Source: Crambe crambe (lineage: Eukaryota > Porifera > Demospongiae > Poecilosclerida > Crambeidae). From it: a stretch of DNA of 64,000 nt. The notes beneath the pieces are model-generated. The model was given only the letters and a program-made list of their open reading frames with translations. It was not told the DNA's origin and did no database searches. The stretch is taken from contig OZ004591.1 in NCBI GenBank assembly GCA_963924555.1, positions 2,108,001 through 2,172,000 on the forward strand, read 5' to 3'. The position numbers and the translations under genes are program-made. This document shows positions 11,801 through 22,191 of this stretch, one piece after another. The stretch's first letter is position 1. Each line of letters begins with the position of its first letter.

Positions 11801-13004
11801 CTTTGATAATTATGCAGACCATAATAATTATTACTGGCTTATTTTTCTTCATAGAATCTTCTGGAGAAATATCCCACTAACTCTGTGATTGAGCAACCTG
11901 TTGCGTTCAAAGAGAACAAGATAGAGTTGAATATTCCTAAGGGAGGTCTTGATTTGGAAGGAGGTTGGAAGATTCATCCACTGGCAGCACCCATTGTAAG
12001 TGCAAGCACCCATTGTAAGTGCACAGAGCTATATAGCTGTCCACAATTAAGGCATTTCCCTTTGGACTCACTCACTTCTTTATCATACAGATTCTCAAGT
12101 CTCATGTGGACACTTACCGACTTCATAAGCGATTTTCTTTTTGCAAGTTGAAAGTACGATACAGAGGTGTGGCACCCACTAGATCTGACCTGACATACAG
12201 CATTGACCTTCTTGGTGCTGAAGAACCTTACACTTATTTCACATTGTGCATTTCATCTCAAGGTAAAGTTGCCATAATTTATAACTAGCTATCCAGTTGT
12301 AGTCAATACAATTGTCTTGTAGTATCTCCTCCAGTGCAATCTCTGTCATCATCTGGAAATGAATCAGGGATTTCCCCAGTAGCATCAGCAAGCAATGTAA
12401 GTCACTTCAAGACCTCATGATCTCACCTAACTCATAACTGACAATAATAGGTGAGAGCCAGCACTAGTCCACAAGTCTTATCTCCAGAAAAATCTTGTAA
12501 GTACATAATGGTCCTTATATAATTTTATCACTGACTGTGACTGAGTAAATCCATTTACAGACCAGAACATACTGGATACAATGGATGGCACAGAACTTGG
12601 TATGTATTGACTAGTTAGCTGTACACATGATACTTTCTTCTCTTTCCAAGGTATTGATGATATTGGAGATGTTTTTGATGAAGTGGAGAAGTTGTCTCCA
12701 AAATGGAAATTGCTAGCTACTAAGCTGCGTCTGAGAAATCATGCAGTTGAGAATATCCAAGAAAATTGCAGTGATGTCATGAGTAGCCTTAATGAAGCCC
12801 TGAAAGAGTGGCTGAAGTTGAACTACAATCACCCAAAATATGGAAGACCAAGCTGGCGGAGGTTAGCAGAGGCTGTGCGGAGTCTTGATTATGGAATCTT
12901 TGAAGTGATAGCCAGGAATCATGCAGGTGAGATGGCACACTCAGTGAGAATAGATTGTTTATTATTTTCTTTGGTGTGCAGCTCAAGATGTGTCACAGAG
13001 TTGA
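8852..13004 (+). CDS. Roc-COR-like GTPase with ZU5, UPA and Death domains (gene A)
   Basis: Ten exons splice into 1182 codons plus stop: 8852-10976, 11031-11078, 11187-11791, 11855-11995, 12091-12262, 12323-12396, 12451-12496, 12561-12599, 12651-12926, 12982-13004. All junctions are GT/AG and phases agree. Residues 43-51 are a P-loop (GVPGSGKTS); D221 starts DSGGQP (Walker B/G3); GTFKD near 313-317 resembles the G4 motif. A COR-like region (about 375-560) includes LHYKCPILWYLLEVELRKLG and FWHEINLIMYFP. ZU5 spans about 724-926 (HLPENALPPDVTECSVRI), UPA about 927-1030 (SIDLLGAEEPYTYF), then a Ser/Pro linker and a Death domain at 1084-1175 (WRRLAEAVRSLDYG). The family logic is a GTP-switch scaffold that recruits Death-domain partners in the cytoplasm. 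The substrate and pathway are not shown. The 3' end is nearly identical to pseudogene C rather than to gene B, so this gene looks recombinant. A start further upstream is possible but unsupported. Confidence 0.88.
11987..12024 (+). repeat. 19-bp tandem duplication of a splice donor
   Basis: GCACCCATTGTAAGTGC occurs twice in tandem at the end of the fourth exon of gene A. The first donor (GT at 11996) keeps the UPA frame. The second would add 19 bases and shift the frame. Not present in gene B. Confidence 0.85.
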
Positions 13005-13162
13005 TATACTCAGTGAATTGAGGCCTGCTAAAGCTAAATGAACAAACACTTGACACTCACCATGCATAATACCCACACACTCTGTATCATCATGATGAAG
13101 GCACATTCCATTATGCACTGATTTATAATACTTTTAGTTTATAATATGCTCTTTTCTATAGT

Positions 13163-13354
13163 TTTTATAATAGCTGTATTAATTTTTTTCACCAACTTCT
13201 TTATGAAAATGTCCACTGGCTTGACTTTTCTGTGCGATTGCTTGAAACTGCAAAATTATCTTTACCATATCAGATCATAATCGCTATAATTACAGTCAAC
13301 CTTTTCATATTAGCTGTGACTCTGAGAATCTTTTATTGGAAGGCTAAGCAGTAG
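13163..13354 (+). other. Possible coding segment with a transmembrane helix
   Basis: An open stretch of 63 codons ending in TAG lies just after a TTCTATAG acceptor-like site. It contains IIIAIITVNLFILAVTLRIF followed by a basic tail (YWKAKQ). No known family recognised. In the sister units the same frame is broken (TGA replaces CGA near 20592), so if real it is functional only here. Chance is a fair alternative in AT-rich DNA. Confidence 0.25.
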
Positions 13355-13867
13355 CTAGGACTATTATATATCGTGTGTGTTTAAACTGTGTGTGTGAACA
13401 GTACAATTATTGTCCCCCTAACCCAACCCTTGGGAAGATTATTTTAGCTGGCTATGATTACATAAGGTAAAGATCGTGACATCGATAATTGTAATCTTGA
13501 ATACTTACTGCTGTGGTTTTCATTACACGTACCTTACCTAATATGTACAAGCATGACGAAAAGCTCTAACTGGTGATCGTGAACCTGTCAGCAAAGAAAT
13601 CCAGGGATCGGAGAAAAGATAATATCTCTACCAGTCCGGTGAAGAAGTCCGCGTGTCTCTCTGTGGATTAGATATAGTACTACTAAGCTCAGCTGGCTCT
13701 GCAGGAGGCTGAAGATCAATCTAGTTAGTAAGGTGGTGTTGTGCTAGTTCCTGAGGTCAATGAATAGGAGCATTCTTCCTTTCCCTGTTTCATATTTTTG
13801 TGATCACAGCATCCTTTCTAAGTTTCAATCATTAAGTGGCTAAAAATGATATTTCAATTTCTAAATC

Positions 13868-13986
13868 AGTGTGCAGAACAAATGCCGAGTCCTTATGAAA
13901 TATGAAATGATACTGAAGAAGGATGCCATGATGATGGAGATTAATCCCATGGTAGAGACACTGGACACCTTGTGGAAGAAAAGGGG
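13868..13986 (+). pseudogene. SUCLA2-like exon relic (MEINPMVE exon)
   Basis: Reads KKDAMMMEINPMVETLD, resembling the metal-binding EINPMVE region of the ADP-forming succinyl-CoA ligase beta subunit, an ATP-grasp enzyme of the mitochondrial TCA cycle. The part upstream of KKDA does not match the enzyme in this frame, because of an extra stretch relative to the 30919 relic, and the frame stops soon after in TCATAA. Isolated, with no adjoining upstream exon. A relic, not a gene. Confidence 0.55.
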
Positions 13987-14389
13987 TTCATAAGAAAGAG
14001 GTATGTAGGATGAGAGTGTGAGAGAGGGGAAGGAAGAAGGGTATGGAAAGAGATGACTGCGTAACTATGGAGAGGGTGAAGAGGGAGGACGGTTGGAAAG
14101 GAAGTGGGATGTGTGTGTGCAGATGAGAGTGAGTGAGAGAGGAGCGTGTGGGATAGATAAGAACAGAGGACGTGAGGTGTACGGAAAGAAAAGATACCTA
14201 TAAAATTTTGCGACCAAAAAATATAGCTGTGGATAGGCTTGAGTCTATTATGCTGGCATAAATGTGGCATAAGAAGTACTCCCAAGCATCAGGTGAATAA
14301 TGAGGTCAAGGAAGCAAGCATGTAATGTATGCCTCCATTAAACACTTACTTCAAGTATATGAAGAGAAAAATTCAGTGTACGTACTTTG

Positions 14390-14655
14390 CCAGCTGTAAT
14401 CCTGGTCTCTTGATCCAACTGAACCCCTTGACTTTTATTTGTCCCCACCAAGGCAGTCATCCCCACCAGATAGGTATGTAGTATGCTATGATCCTACTCA
14501 GAAGAATTCCTGGAAGTATACTTGTCCCCATCAGATACGTGCTGTAATCCTGCCCTCATCTCCTTATGAATCTTCTCCTTACCAGATTTCTCCCCCACTA
14601 ATCCAGGCTTCTATGCACCATGTTAAGCAGAATTGGTTAAAGAGAGCTGAATAAG
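14390..14655 (+). repeat. Interspersed repeat B (CCCCACCAGATAGGTATGTA family)
   Basis: A roughly 260-bp sequence with the core CCCCACCAGATAGGTATGTA and CTCCTTATGAATCTTCTCC. Relatives are at 16935-17110, 19375-19640, 29100-29440, 31565-31850 and 36690-36960. It can be read as a short peptide (PPDRYVVCYDPTQKNSWKY), but the frame is interrupted in several copies, so I treat it as a non-coding repeat. Confidence 0.65.
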
Positions 14656-14705
14656 GCATCAGGCTCACCCCACAATGCACTGCATTCGTCTAGTTATTTT
14701 GAGGA

Positions 14706-15310
14706 TTGTGCAACATAACGCACACAGTGGTTAAGTCCTTATCTGTTGTGAGACTTTTGTATTACTCTCTTGTATACCAGTTATGTATGTATAATCTCTC
14801 TATGTACCCCTCTCATGAAACCGTCATTGTGGGTTCTTCTATACTAGTGTTGTATCAGCATCCTCTGTATACCCCTATTGTGAAACCAGCATTGTGAATT
14901 CTCTCACTAGTCTAGTGTTGTATCATCCTCTTGTGAAACCAGTTATAATGCATAAATATTCTTTCTAGACTCCTCTTATGAGACCACCATTGTGGGTTCA
15001 CTAGTTATGTCATCCTCTGTGAAGCAAGTTTCATTAAATATCAATTGATCTCTATATCCTCTTGTGTTATGACACTAACATTGTATCACCCTCTAGTATC
15101 ACCCTCCAGTTATATGAATTCTTTCTATGCTCCTTTTGTTAGACTAGCGTTGTGGGTGACGTTACCCTCTTGTGGGTCCAGTTTCATTAATCATCCCTCT
15201 TGTGAAACCACTAGTGTTATTTGGTTAGCATTGTAATGAAGTCAGTTCCATCACGTATTCACTCTATATGAACCAGCAGTGTCCTCTTATTAAACCATAC
15301 AAGCTCTGCC
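14706..15310 (+). repeat. Satellite-like repeat A (CCTCTTGTGAAACCAG family)
   Basis: Irregular tandem units of about 50-70 bp built around CCTCTTGTGAAACCAG and CATTGTGGGTTCT. Other clusters lie at 18770-18860, 19740-19925, 29520-30060, 31975-32265 and 37495-37920. Units vary in length and order, so unequal exchange rather than recent expansion is likely. Confidence 0.75.
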
Positions 15311-15565
15311 AATGCAGTACTGTAGGCAAGTGTAGAATGGTTCTAGTGGAAAGACTGTTATCAGGGGATGTGTAATCTTTTGAAGTGTGCGTGTGATAGG
15401 GTTACACACTCATAATCTTTTGAAGTGTGCGTGTGATAAGGTTACACACTCAACACTCTCGTCTCCTTAAAATGCAATCTCCTCTGAATTCCTGTCGGAT
15501 GATTGTGTGGACAGAACTTGAACCTGGTGGTGGACTACATTCACTTGATTGTGTCATTATTTCAG

Positions 15566-15612
15566 AGACACTCTCTCAGAGATGTACAAGGAAGGAGTGG
15601 ACACAGTAATTG
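15566..15612 (+). pseudogene. SUCLA2-like exon relic (truncated first relic exon)
   Basis: After a TTTCAG acceptor it reads LSEMYKEGVDTVIG up to a GTGAGT donor, matching the end of the fuller exon at 22192-22359 (SEMCKEGVDIVNG). The 5' part of the exon is missing or scrambled (a near-copy of 30250-30346). Confidence 0.45.
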
Positions 15613-15977
15613 GTGAGTGATTTTCATCATCTCACTGCCATGCTTGTTGGCACACAGTGAACATGTCAATGGACAGTCCATTCATACTGTATACCATAAT
15701 AGTCAATGTCTTACTTATTCATGTGCATAGCTTTCAAAATGTTATGGAATGAGCATATTGGCCGTACTTCCTATAAATGACTTCAATGTTTCTTTGTCAT
15801 CACTAATAATATTACTTTTGGTCTGGTATCCTTTTATTTTTACTGAGCATGCCCACTGCTGGACTGGGCTTTATTTGGAAGTCTGCTTGTGATACTTGTA
15901 TGGTAAGGTGTGGCAGTTCATGCAAGTGTATTATGTACATCTAAAGTGGCTTTGTATTTGATTTCTGTCTCTTTCAG

Positions 15978-16080
15978 GGTGCAAAACAAATGTTGGGTCT
16001 GTATGAAATGGAGAAGGATGCCACGATGATGGAGATTAATCCCATGGTGGAGACACTGGATTCTTTAGGGAAGAAAAGAG
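15978..16080 (+). pseudogene. SUCLA2-like exon relic (MEINPMVE exon)
   Basis: Reads QMLGLYEMEKDATMMEIN and PMVETLDSLGKKR between TTTCAG and a GTATGC donor. One extra G at the acceptor breaks the phase found at 30919-31020. Together with 15566 and 16454 it keeps the native exon order of the enzyme. Confidence 0.6.
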
Positions 16081-16453
16081 GTATGCATGTAGCTAGCATG
16101 ACATCACATGTACTTGGATAACTCATGGGAAAGAGATAAGAGGTGGGGCAGGGGGTAGGGATGATAAAAATTTTTATTTCATGGTAAAAGTCACCCTTGG
16201 GGCTGACCAAAGTGGCTGCTATACAGAGGTGGCCCCTTTACACAGTAACTTCCAATATATCGGGTTCTGTCTTGGAGACTTCATTTGACTTGACCTACGT
16301 AGTTGCTGACTCACAGTCAGGGGTTGTATAATTATGTAGTACAGTTACTATAATGCTCCCTACACTCCCCCTTCATTGTTTAGAGCTCTAATTTTGCCCC
16401 TCCTTAGAAATGTCTCTCCATACAGCCCTGATTGTTTGTCTTCATGATTGCAG

Positions 16454-16585
16454 TTGTGTGTGTGGATGCCAAAGGATTACAGACAGAACATCTTTTCTCT
16501 GAGAGACTGGTCTCGAGAAGATCCACACCATGTAGAGGCTGTCCATATGCTGGGATCAATTGCATCATCCTCACTGGTTGTCTTG
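16454..16585 (+). pseudogene. SUCLA2-like exon relic (DWS-ED exon)
   Basis: Begins VVCVDAK in one frame, then [18 protein letters not shown] in another and CIILTGCLG in a third. These pieces align to consecutive segments of SUCLA2 (VLCMDAK, YRQKKIFDLQDWTQED, NIGCLVNG), so the exon has suffered at least two frame-changing deletions. Acceptor GATTGCAG and donor GTGAG are still present. Confidence 0.65.
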
Positions 16586-16604
16586 GTGAGTCTCTCTTGA
16601 TTGT

Positions 16605-16676
16605 ACATACATACATACACACATACATACATACATACATGCATACATACATACATACATACATACATACATACAC
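16605..16676. repeat. (ATAC)n microsatellite
   Basis: About 70 bp of ATAC/ACAT units right after the relic exon donor; a shorter one occupies the same relative place at 27810-27849. Confidence 0.95.
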
Positions 16677-16679
16677 TGT

Positions 16680-19600
16680 ACAATGGAACCTCTCAATGAC
16701 CTCTCAATGTGGACTCCCTGAAACACTTGTGTCATCAGGACACTTTTCTCCTTGTCCCATTACAATACACATCTCTACATACGTAAGTAGCTACTAGGCC
16801 ACCAGGCACATGTCCACATGGTTTCAGTGACCCTTTACCATATAGGTTTTTTGTTATAGGACTGTAGTTCTCAAGTATCACTTCATAAGTTATTCCTCAA
16901 TCCCTTGCTAGACATGTTCATGAGCATACAATACTTTGCCAGCTGTACTCCTGGTCTCTCAATCCCCTTGATTTTGTCCCCATAGAAATTTTACAAGCGT
17001 TGATCCCCACCAGATACAGTATGTAGTGTGTTATGATCCTACTCAGAAAAGTCCTGCCCTCATCTCCTCATGAATCTTCTCCTTACCAGATACATAGTAA
17101 TATAGTCCTCCTACTAACTTATGACAATTCCTTTGTATGACTGCTCACATGGACTTGTTGACCTTTATAGCGTAGCAGATGTCTACATCTCCTGGGGGAG
17201 AACCCTGCATGCATAGAGTACTATGGCCACCTAATGATTTACACCTGCCTTGAACCAGTGTAGGACTCTTACATACTTAAGTTTTACTGGGCCATATGAA
17301 ATGCCCCTCCCCCTCCCCCTCCCCTTTTGTCCACTTTTAGTGTGTATGTGGCTCCTCTAGGACATAATGCTCATTCTCTGTAGAGAGAAATTTGTGCTTT
17401 TCTATGTAAGTACGAGCAATTAATTCTTTTGGTGTATAGAAATGACCCACTAATCCAGGCTACTATGTCATATTGTCCTATGAATGGCAATTTGTGTGAT
17501 TATGCACCGACTGTCAAGAACTTACTGAGTGTGATTTTTAGACCATGCTTCTAACACCATCAAGTAAGATTGTGAGAAGTGACAATGCACAAACCCTCTT
17601 CTTGTATAGTTATTCATCATCTCTACGTAACTATGTACTGGGGGACACTTACTCCTTGTCTTTTGACATACATAATAATGAATCCTCCCCCACCCCTTAT
17701 TGTCTAGAGACCAGATTTCCCCATCCTTAGAAATGGAGCCCTGAATGAGATTCTCTGACTTCTCTTTTACTATTTTTCATGTGCATAGCTTTCAGAATGT
17801 TATGGAATGAGCATATTGGCCATACTTCCTGTAAATGACTTCAATGTTCCTTTGTCATCACTAAAATACTTTTGGTTTGGTATCCTGAGCATGCTCACTG
17901 CTGGACTGGGCTTTATTTGGAAGTCTGATTTATGTAAGTATCTGAAGTGACATAGTTTCATTGTATCAGTGTTTGGTCTATATTGAAGTATGGTAAAGTG
18001 TGACATGCAGTTCATCCATACGCTCTACACTGACTCACTTGATCTCCATTGTGAAATCAGCATCGTGGGTTCTGTGTCACTAGTCTAATATTCTAGTACC
18101 CTCTTGTGAGACCAGCGTATCACAAGCATTAGGCAAACTTAACTGTCGTAGTCCTTGGAAAAACTTTTATGACTGACAGGGCCAAAAATGTACATGTGAA
18201 AGTACCCAGTAAAACACATTTAATTTGTGAAGTAATAACCATTCTAATTGGGTTTTCCCCTGAAAATGTTTGTACAGTGTCAATACAGTGAAACCTGTCT
18301 ATAGTTGCCACCCTGGAACTGTCTGGCCAAAGAGAAAAAAATTGCCAACTGTTTAAATGGTTGGAAAATGGCCAGTGGCCAGTAGTAATTGGGGCAAGCC
18401 CCACATTAGTGATGATGACCTTTCACCCTGATATAAATATGTACATATATCGTTGCACGTCTGTCCTGACATTGTAGTTTATTTCTGTGATGACCTTGGG
18501 TAAACTGAGCATGTGTGTTGACCCCACAATGCTTCGCATTTCCCTAGTATTACACACTGGATGTATTATAGTGCACACAGTGGAACTGCAGGACTACTTC
18601 CAACCCTCTTCATTCAGTAGTTGTGAAAACACTGTATAGTATGTTCTTTCTCATCTCTCATCTGTGTGAGTTCTCAGGTCACCATGGAATACTTGAACTT
18701 TAAAAAATCAACAGTTGTCACAATGTCCCATGCTTGAAGTCTTATCTGCTGTGAGACACTTACATTACCCTCTTGTGAGACCTGTTATAATTATGTGTAA
18801 ACTCCATTATGAAACGTTTCTCTGATAGTATCACCCTCTTGTGAAACCAGTTCCATCATGTTTACCCACCAGGATTATGTGTTCTTGTATGTATAGTCGA
18901 CATTTTCCAGTGTGCATATTCCCTCTTGCCAGCTTGTGCTCAGTCTTTGTTTGTTTGTTTGCTTGTTTGTTTGTTTGTTTGGACAGCATCCATAGATATG
19001 TCATTGTGTATGTGCATAAGAGCTGGACCAGTCAAGTGTTCCTGGTCCATGAACTATATGAAGTGCTGACATTGCATGGAGACAATTGTATAAACCTACG
19101 TATGTATGTTCATGAGAATTTCAGTCCTCGTGAAAAAGGTATGGAAATGGTTGTTTAGGAATTGGACCTTGAAATGTTGCACGTATGTCCAGCATTACAT
19201 CTCTACATACGTAAGTAGCCACTAGGCCCACCAGGCACATGTCCACATGGTTTCAGTGACCCTTTACCATAAGTTTTTTATGGCATCCCAAGCATATACA
19301 TGTAGTTCTCACAGGAGTTTGAGTACCTTAATGTATGTATTCCTCAATCCCTTGCTAGACATGTTCACAGCATACAGTGTACTTTGCCAGCTGTAATCCT
19401 AAGTCATTCCTACCAGATAGGTATGTAGTGTGCTATGGTCCTACTCAGAAGAATTCCTGGAAGTATACTTGTCCCCATCAGATATGCTGTAATCCTGCCC
19501 TCATCTCCTTATGAATCTCCTTACCAGATTTCTGCACATTATTTGACAATGCAGTAATTGACTACAAGATTCATTAAATCAATATTCCCCACTAATCCAG

Positions 19601-19985
19601 GCTACTATGCACCATGTGAAAGCAAAATTGGTTAAAGAGGTATCAGGCTTGCCCCACAATGCACCGCATTCGTCTAGTTATTTTGAGGATTATGCAACAT
19701 AGCACACACAGTGGTTAAGTCGTTGTGAGACTTTTGTATTACTCTCTTATATACCAGTTATGTATGTATAATCTCTCCATGTACCCATTTTGTGAAACCA
19801 TCATTGTGGGTTCTTCTATACTAGCGTTGTATCAGCATCCTCTCTATACCCCTATTGTGAAACCACCATTGTGCATACTAGTAGTCTAGTGTTGTATCAT
19901 CCTCTTATGAAACCAGTTATAATGAAACATTCACAATTTTTTTCTTATTATTTTATTTACGTTACTATTAACTATTATAGTTACT
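16680..19985. repeat. Gene-poor repeat mosaic
   Basis: Contains repeat B pieces (16935-17110, 19375-19640), repeat A pieces (18770-18860, 19740-19925), a TTTG microsatellite (18947-18981) and another copy of the segment ending in LGFIWKS (about 17790-17935). A reading frame around 18985-19140 (HRYVIVYVHKSW onward) is open, but I recognise no family; a related fragment is near 37945. No complete gene seen. Confidence 0.55.
18947..18981. repeat. (TTTG)n microsatellite
   Basis: TTTGTTTGTTTG units with one GCTTG interruption. Confidence 0.9.
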
Positions 19986-20001
19986 GTGTTACTCTTCCAA
20001 G

Positions 20002-20362
20002 GTATTGATGATATTGGAGATATCTTTGATGAAGTGGAAAAGTTGTCTCCAAAATGGAAATTGCTAACAACTAAGCTGCGTCTGAGAAATCATGTAGTTG
20101 AGAATATCCAAGAAAATTGCTTTGATGTCATGAGTCGCCTGGATGAAGCCCTGAAAGAGTGGCTGAAGTTGAACTACAATCACCAAAAATATGGAAGACC
20201 AAGCTGGCGGAGGTTAGCAGAGGCTGTACGGAGTCTTGATTATGGACTCTTTGAGGAGATAGCCAGGAATCATGCAGGTGAGATGGTACAGTTTCTCTGT
20301 TGTGAGAATAGATTGTTTATCATTTCCTTTGATGTGCAGCTCAAGATATGTCACAGAGTTGA
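20002..20362 (+). pseudogene. Orphan Death-domain exon pair
   Basis: The exon 20002-20277 (276 nt, same length and phase as in gene A) encodes a full Death domain (DVFDEVEKL-type start, here DIFDEVEKL; LRLRNHVVENIQENC; WRRLAEAVRSLDYG). The tail exon 20340-20362 encodes AQDMSQS-stop. No ZU5, UPA or linker exons precede it; instead repeat A lies directly upstream. The reading frame is intact, so it could be spliced onto another transcript, but as it stands it is a detached gene end left by duplication or deletion. Confidence 0.75.
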
Positions 20363-21700
20363 TATACACTCACTGAATTGAGGCCTGCTAAAACTAAATG
20401 AACAAACACTTTACACTCACCATGCATAATACCCACACACTTTGTATCATCATGATGAAAGCACATTCCATAATGCATTTATTTATGATACTTTATAATA
20501 TGCATTTATTATTCTTTTCTATAGTTTTTATAATAGCTGTATTTTCACCAACTTCTTTATGAAAATGTCTACTGGCTTGACTTATCTGTGTGATTGCTTG
20601 AAACTGCAAAATTGTCTTTACCATATCTGATCATAATTGCTATATAGTCTATGCATGTATATTTCAGAAGACTAAGCATAGCTAGGACTATTAATGTGTT
20701 GTGTTTGAACTGTGTGTGAGAACAGTACAATTATCGTCTCCCTAACCCCAGCCTTTGGGAAGATTGTTGCAGCTAGCTATGGTTAAGTATAAACTATTTA
20801 GCAGGCCAGCTTTTAACTTGGTAAATATCGTAAAATGGATATTTCACATACTGGTGTGGTTTTCATCATAACGTCCTTTACCTATTAGAAGCATGCGGTG
20901 AAGACCTGTTAGCAAAGAAATGCAGAAAAGATGACATCTTTATCAGTCCAGTGAAGATGGTAAGTTTGCCGACAGTCCGCGTGTCTCTTTGTGGATTAGA
21001 TCATAGATATAGATCGACTAGGCTGGCTCTGCAGGAGGCTGAAGATCTGTAGTTAGTAAGGTGGTGTTGTGCTAGTTCCTGAGGTCGATGAATAGGGGAA
21101 AGTTTGGACATTCTTTCTTTCCCTGTTTTGTATTTTTGTGATCATTTCTAAGTTTCAATCATTAAAATGATATTTCAATATCTAAATTAGTTTGCAGAAC
21201 AAATGCCGAGTCCATATGGAATGTGAAATGATGTTGAAGAAGGATGCCATGATGGAGATTAATCCCATGGTAGAGACACTGGACACCTCATGGAAGAAAA
21301 GAGGTTAGTAAGAAAAAGTTATGTAGGATGAGAGAAGAGAAGGAAGAAGGGTACGAGAGTAGGAAAGATGCGACTGTGTAACTATGGAGAGGGTGAAGAG
21401 GGAGGAGGGTGGGATGTGTGTGTGCAGATGAGAGTGAGGGAAAGAGGAGTGTGTGGGATGGATAAGAACATGATGTGAGGTGTGTGGAAAGAAAAGAATT
21501 TTGTGACCAAAAAATGTATAGCTGTGGATAGGCTTGATTCTATTATGCTGGCATAAATGTGGCATAAGAGGTACTCCCTAGCATCAGGCTTAATGAGGTG
21601 AATATTAGGACATGACTGGCGAGGTCAAGGAAGCAAGCATGTAATGTATGCCTCCATTAAACACTTACTTCAGGTGTATAAAGAGAAAATCCAAATCTAC
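20363..21700 (+). repeat. Post-Death-domain unit, copy 2
   Basis: Homologous to 13005-14330 and 60546-61860. A possible small exon at 20889-20959 (EACGEDLLAKKCRKDDIF, GTAAGT donor) is repeated at 61074-61141 and decayed near 13560. I do not recognise its family. Confidence 0.7.
21192..21304 (+). pseudogene. SUCLA2-like exon relic (MEINPMVE exon)
   Basis: Reads MEINPMVETLDTSWKKR, but the upstream half is frame-disturbed and a codon of the Met run is deleted. Equivalent of 61366-61477. Confidence 0.5.
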
Positions 21701-22191
21701 ATAATTATGAACAGTAAAATTTAAAATTTCCCACCCCACCTTATAAAGTGTTCTAAATGGAGCCCTGAATGGGATTCCCTCTTTTGTTCTTTTTCAACCA
21801 CTTTTAGTCTGGTGTATGTATAGGGTGATTTGTGGAAGTGCCTGGGGCTGGCTGCGCCAGACTAAGAGGCTCATGAGACTAGGATTAGAAATGGAGTAAC
21901 AATGGTGGCGTATCTATTCTCCAAGTCATGTGACTGATCATGTAACTCATGCCCACTGCTGGACTGGGCTTTATTTGGAAGTCTGATTTTACCTACCTAT
22001 TTTATGTATCTTGCTGGTACAGTGTACCTATCTATGGTGTAACCTTGGTTATCCACACCTCCTTTATCCAGAACCTATATGTGACGATAGTTCCAGGTCT
22101 TTTCAATTAGCCATATCTTAAACATGCCGATGAAATGACTTGAAATTTCTGTCATGTGTTCGATGTATTATTTCACCCTCAAGGTGACTAG

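Larger units (their letters stand above)
1..12262 (+). repeat. Segmental duplication, copy A (left arm)
   Basis: The sequence from position 1 onward reappears, collinear and in the same orientation, from 44558 (offset about 44557 at the left end, drifting slightly with indels). Both exons and introns match, including kelch exons, the intergenic palindrome, the TATA-containing promoter and the large GTPase exon. By eye most introns are nearly identical. The left boundary is outside the window. On the right, good correspondence to copy B ends around the UPA exon of the Roc-COR gene (about 12.3 kb), after which copy A resembles the third gene remnant instead. This could be a tandem duplication or two uncollapsed haplotypes joined by assembly. 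Confidence 0.93.
13005..14330 (+). repeat. Post-Death-domain unit, copy 1
   Basis: The segment after the gene A stop is repeated after the orphan Death exon (20363-21700) and after pseudogene C (60546-61860). It includes a C- and T-rich stretch, a possible membrane-spanning reading frame (13163-13354) and a purine-rich block near 13990-14180 that generates long spurious minus-strand frames. The unit evidently moves with Death-domain exons during duplication. Confidence 0.75.

Noticed and set aside
13941-14285. Minus-strand frames rich in His, Ser, Leu and Pro (also 21305-21565, 22609-22917, 61493-61759)
   Set aside because: They arise from a purine-rich plus-strand repeat; copies differ by indels that break the frame, so no coding signal.
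14439-14654. Short plus-strand frame PPDRYVVCYDPTQKNSWKY, repeated at 36.7 kb
   Set aside because: Part of repeat B; other copies have stops and indels, so I treat it as non-coding.
16404-16683. Frames made of MYVC/CMYV or THTYI repeats
   Set aside because: Translation of the ATAC microsatellite.
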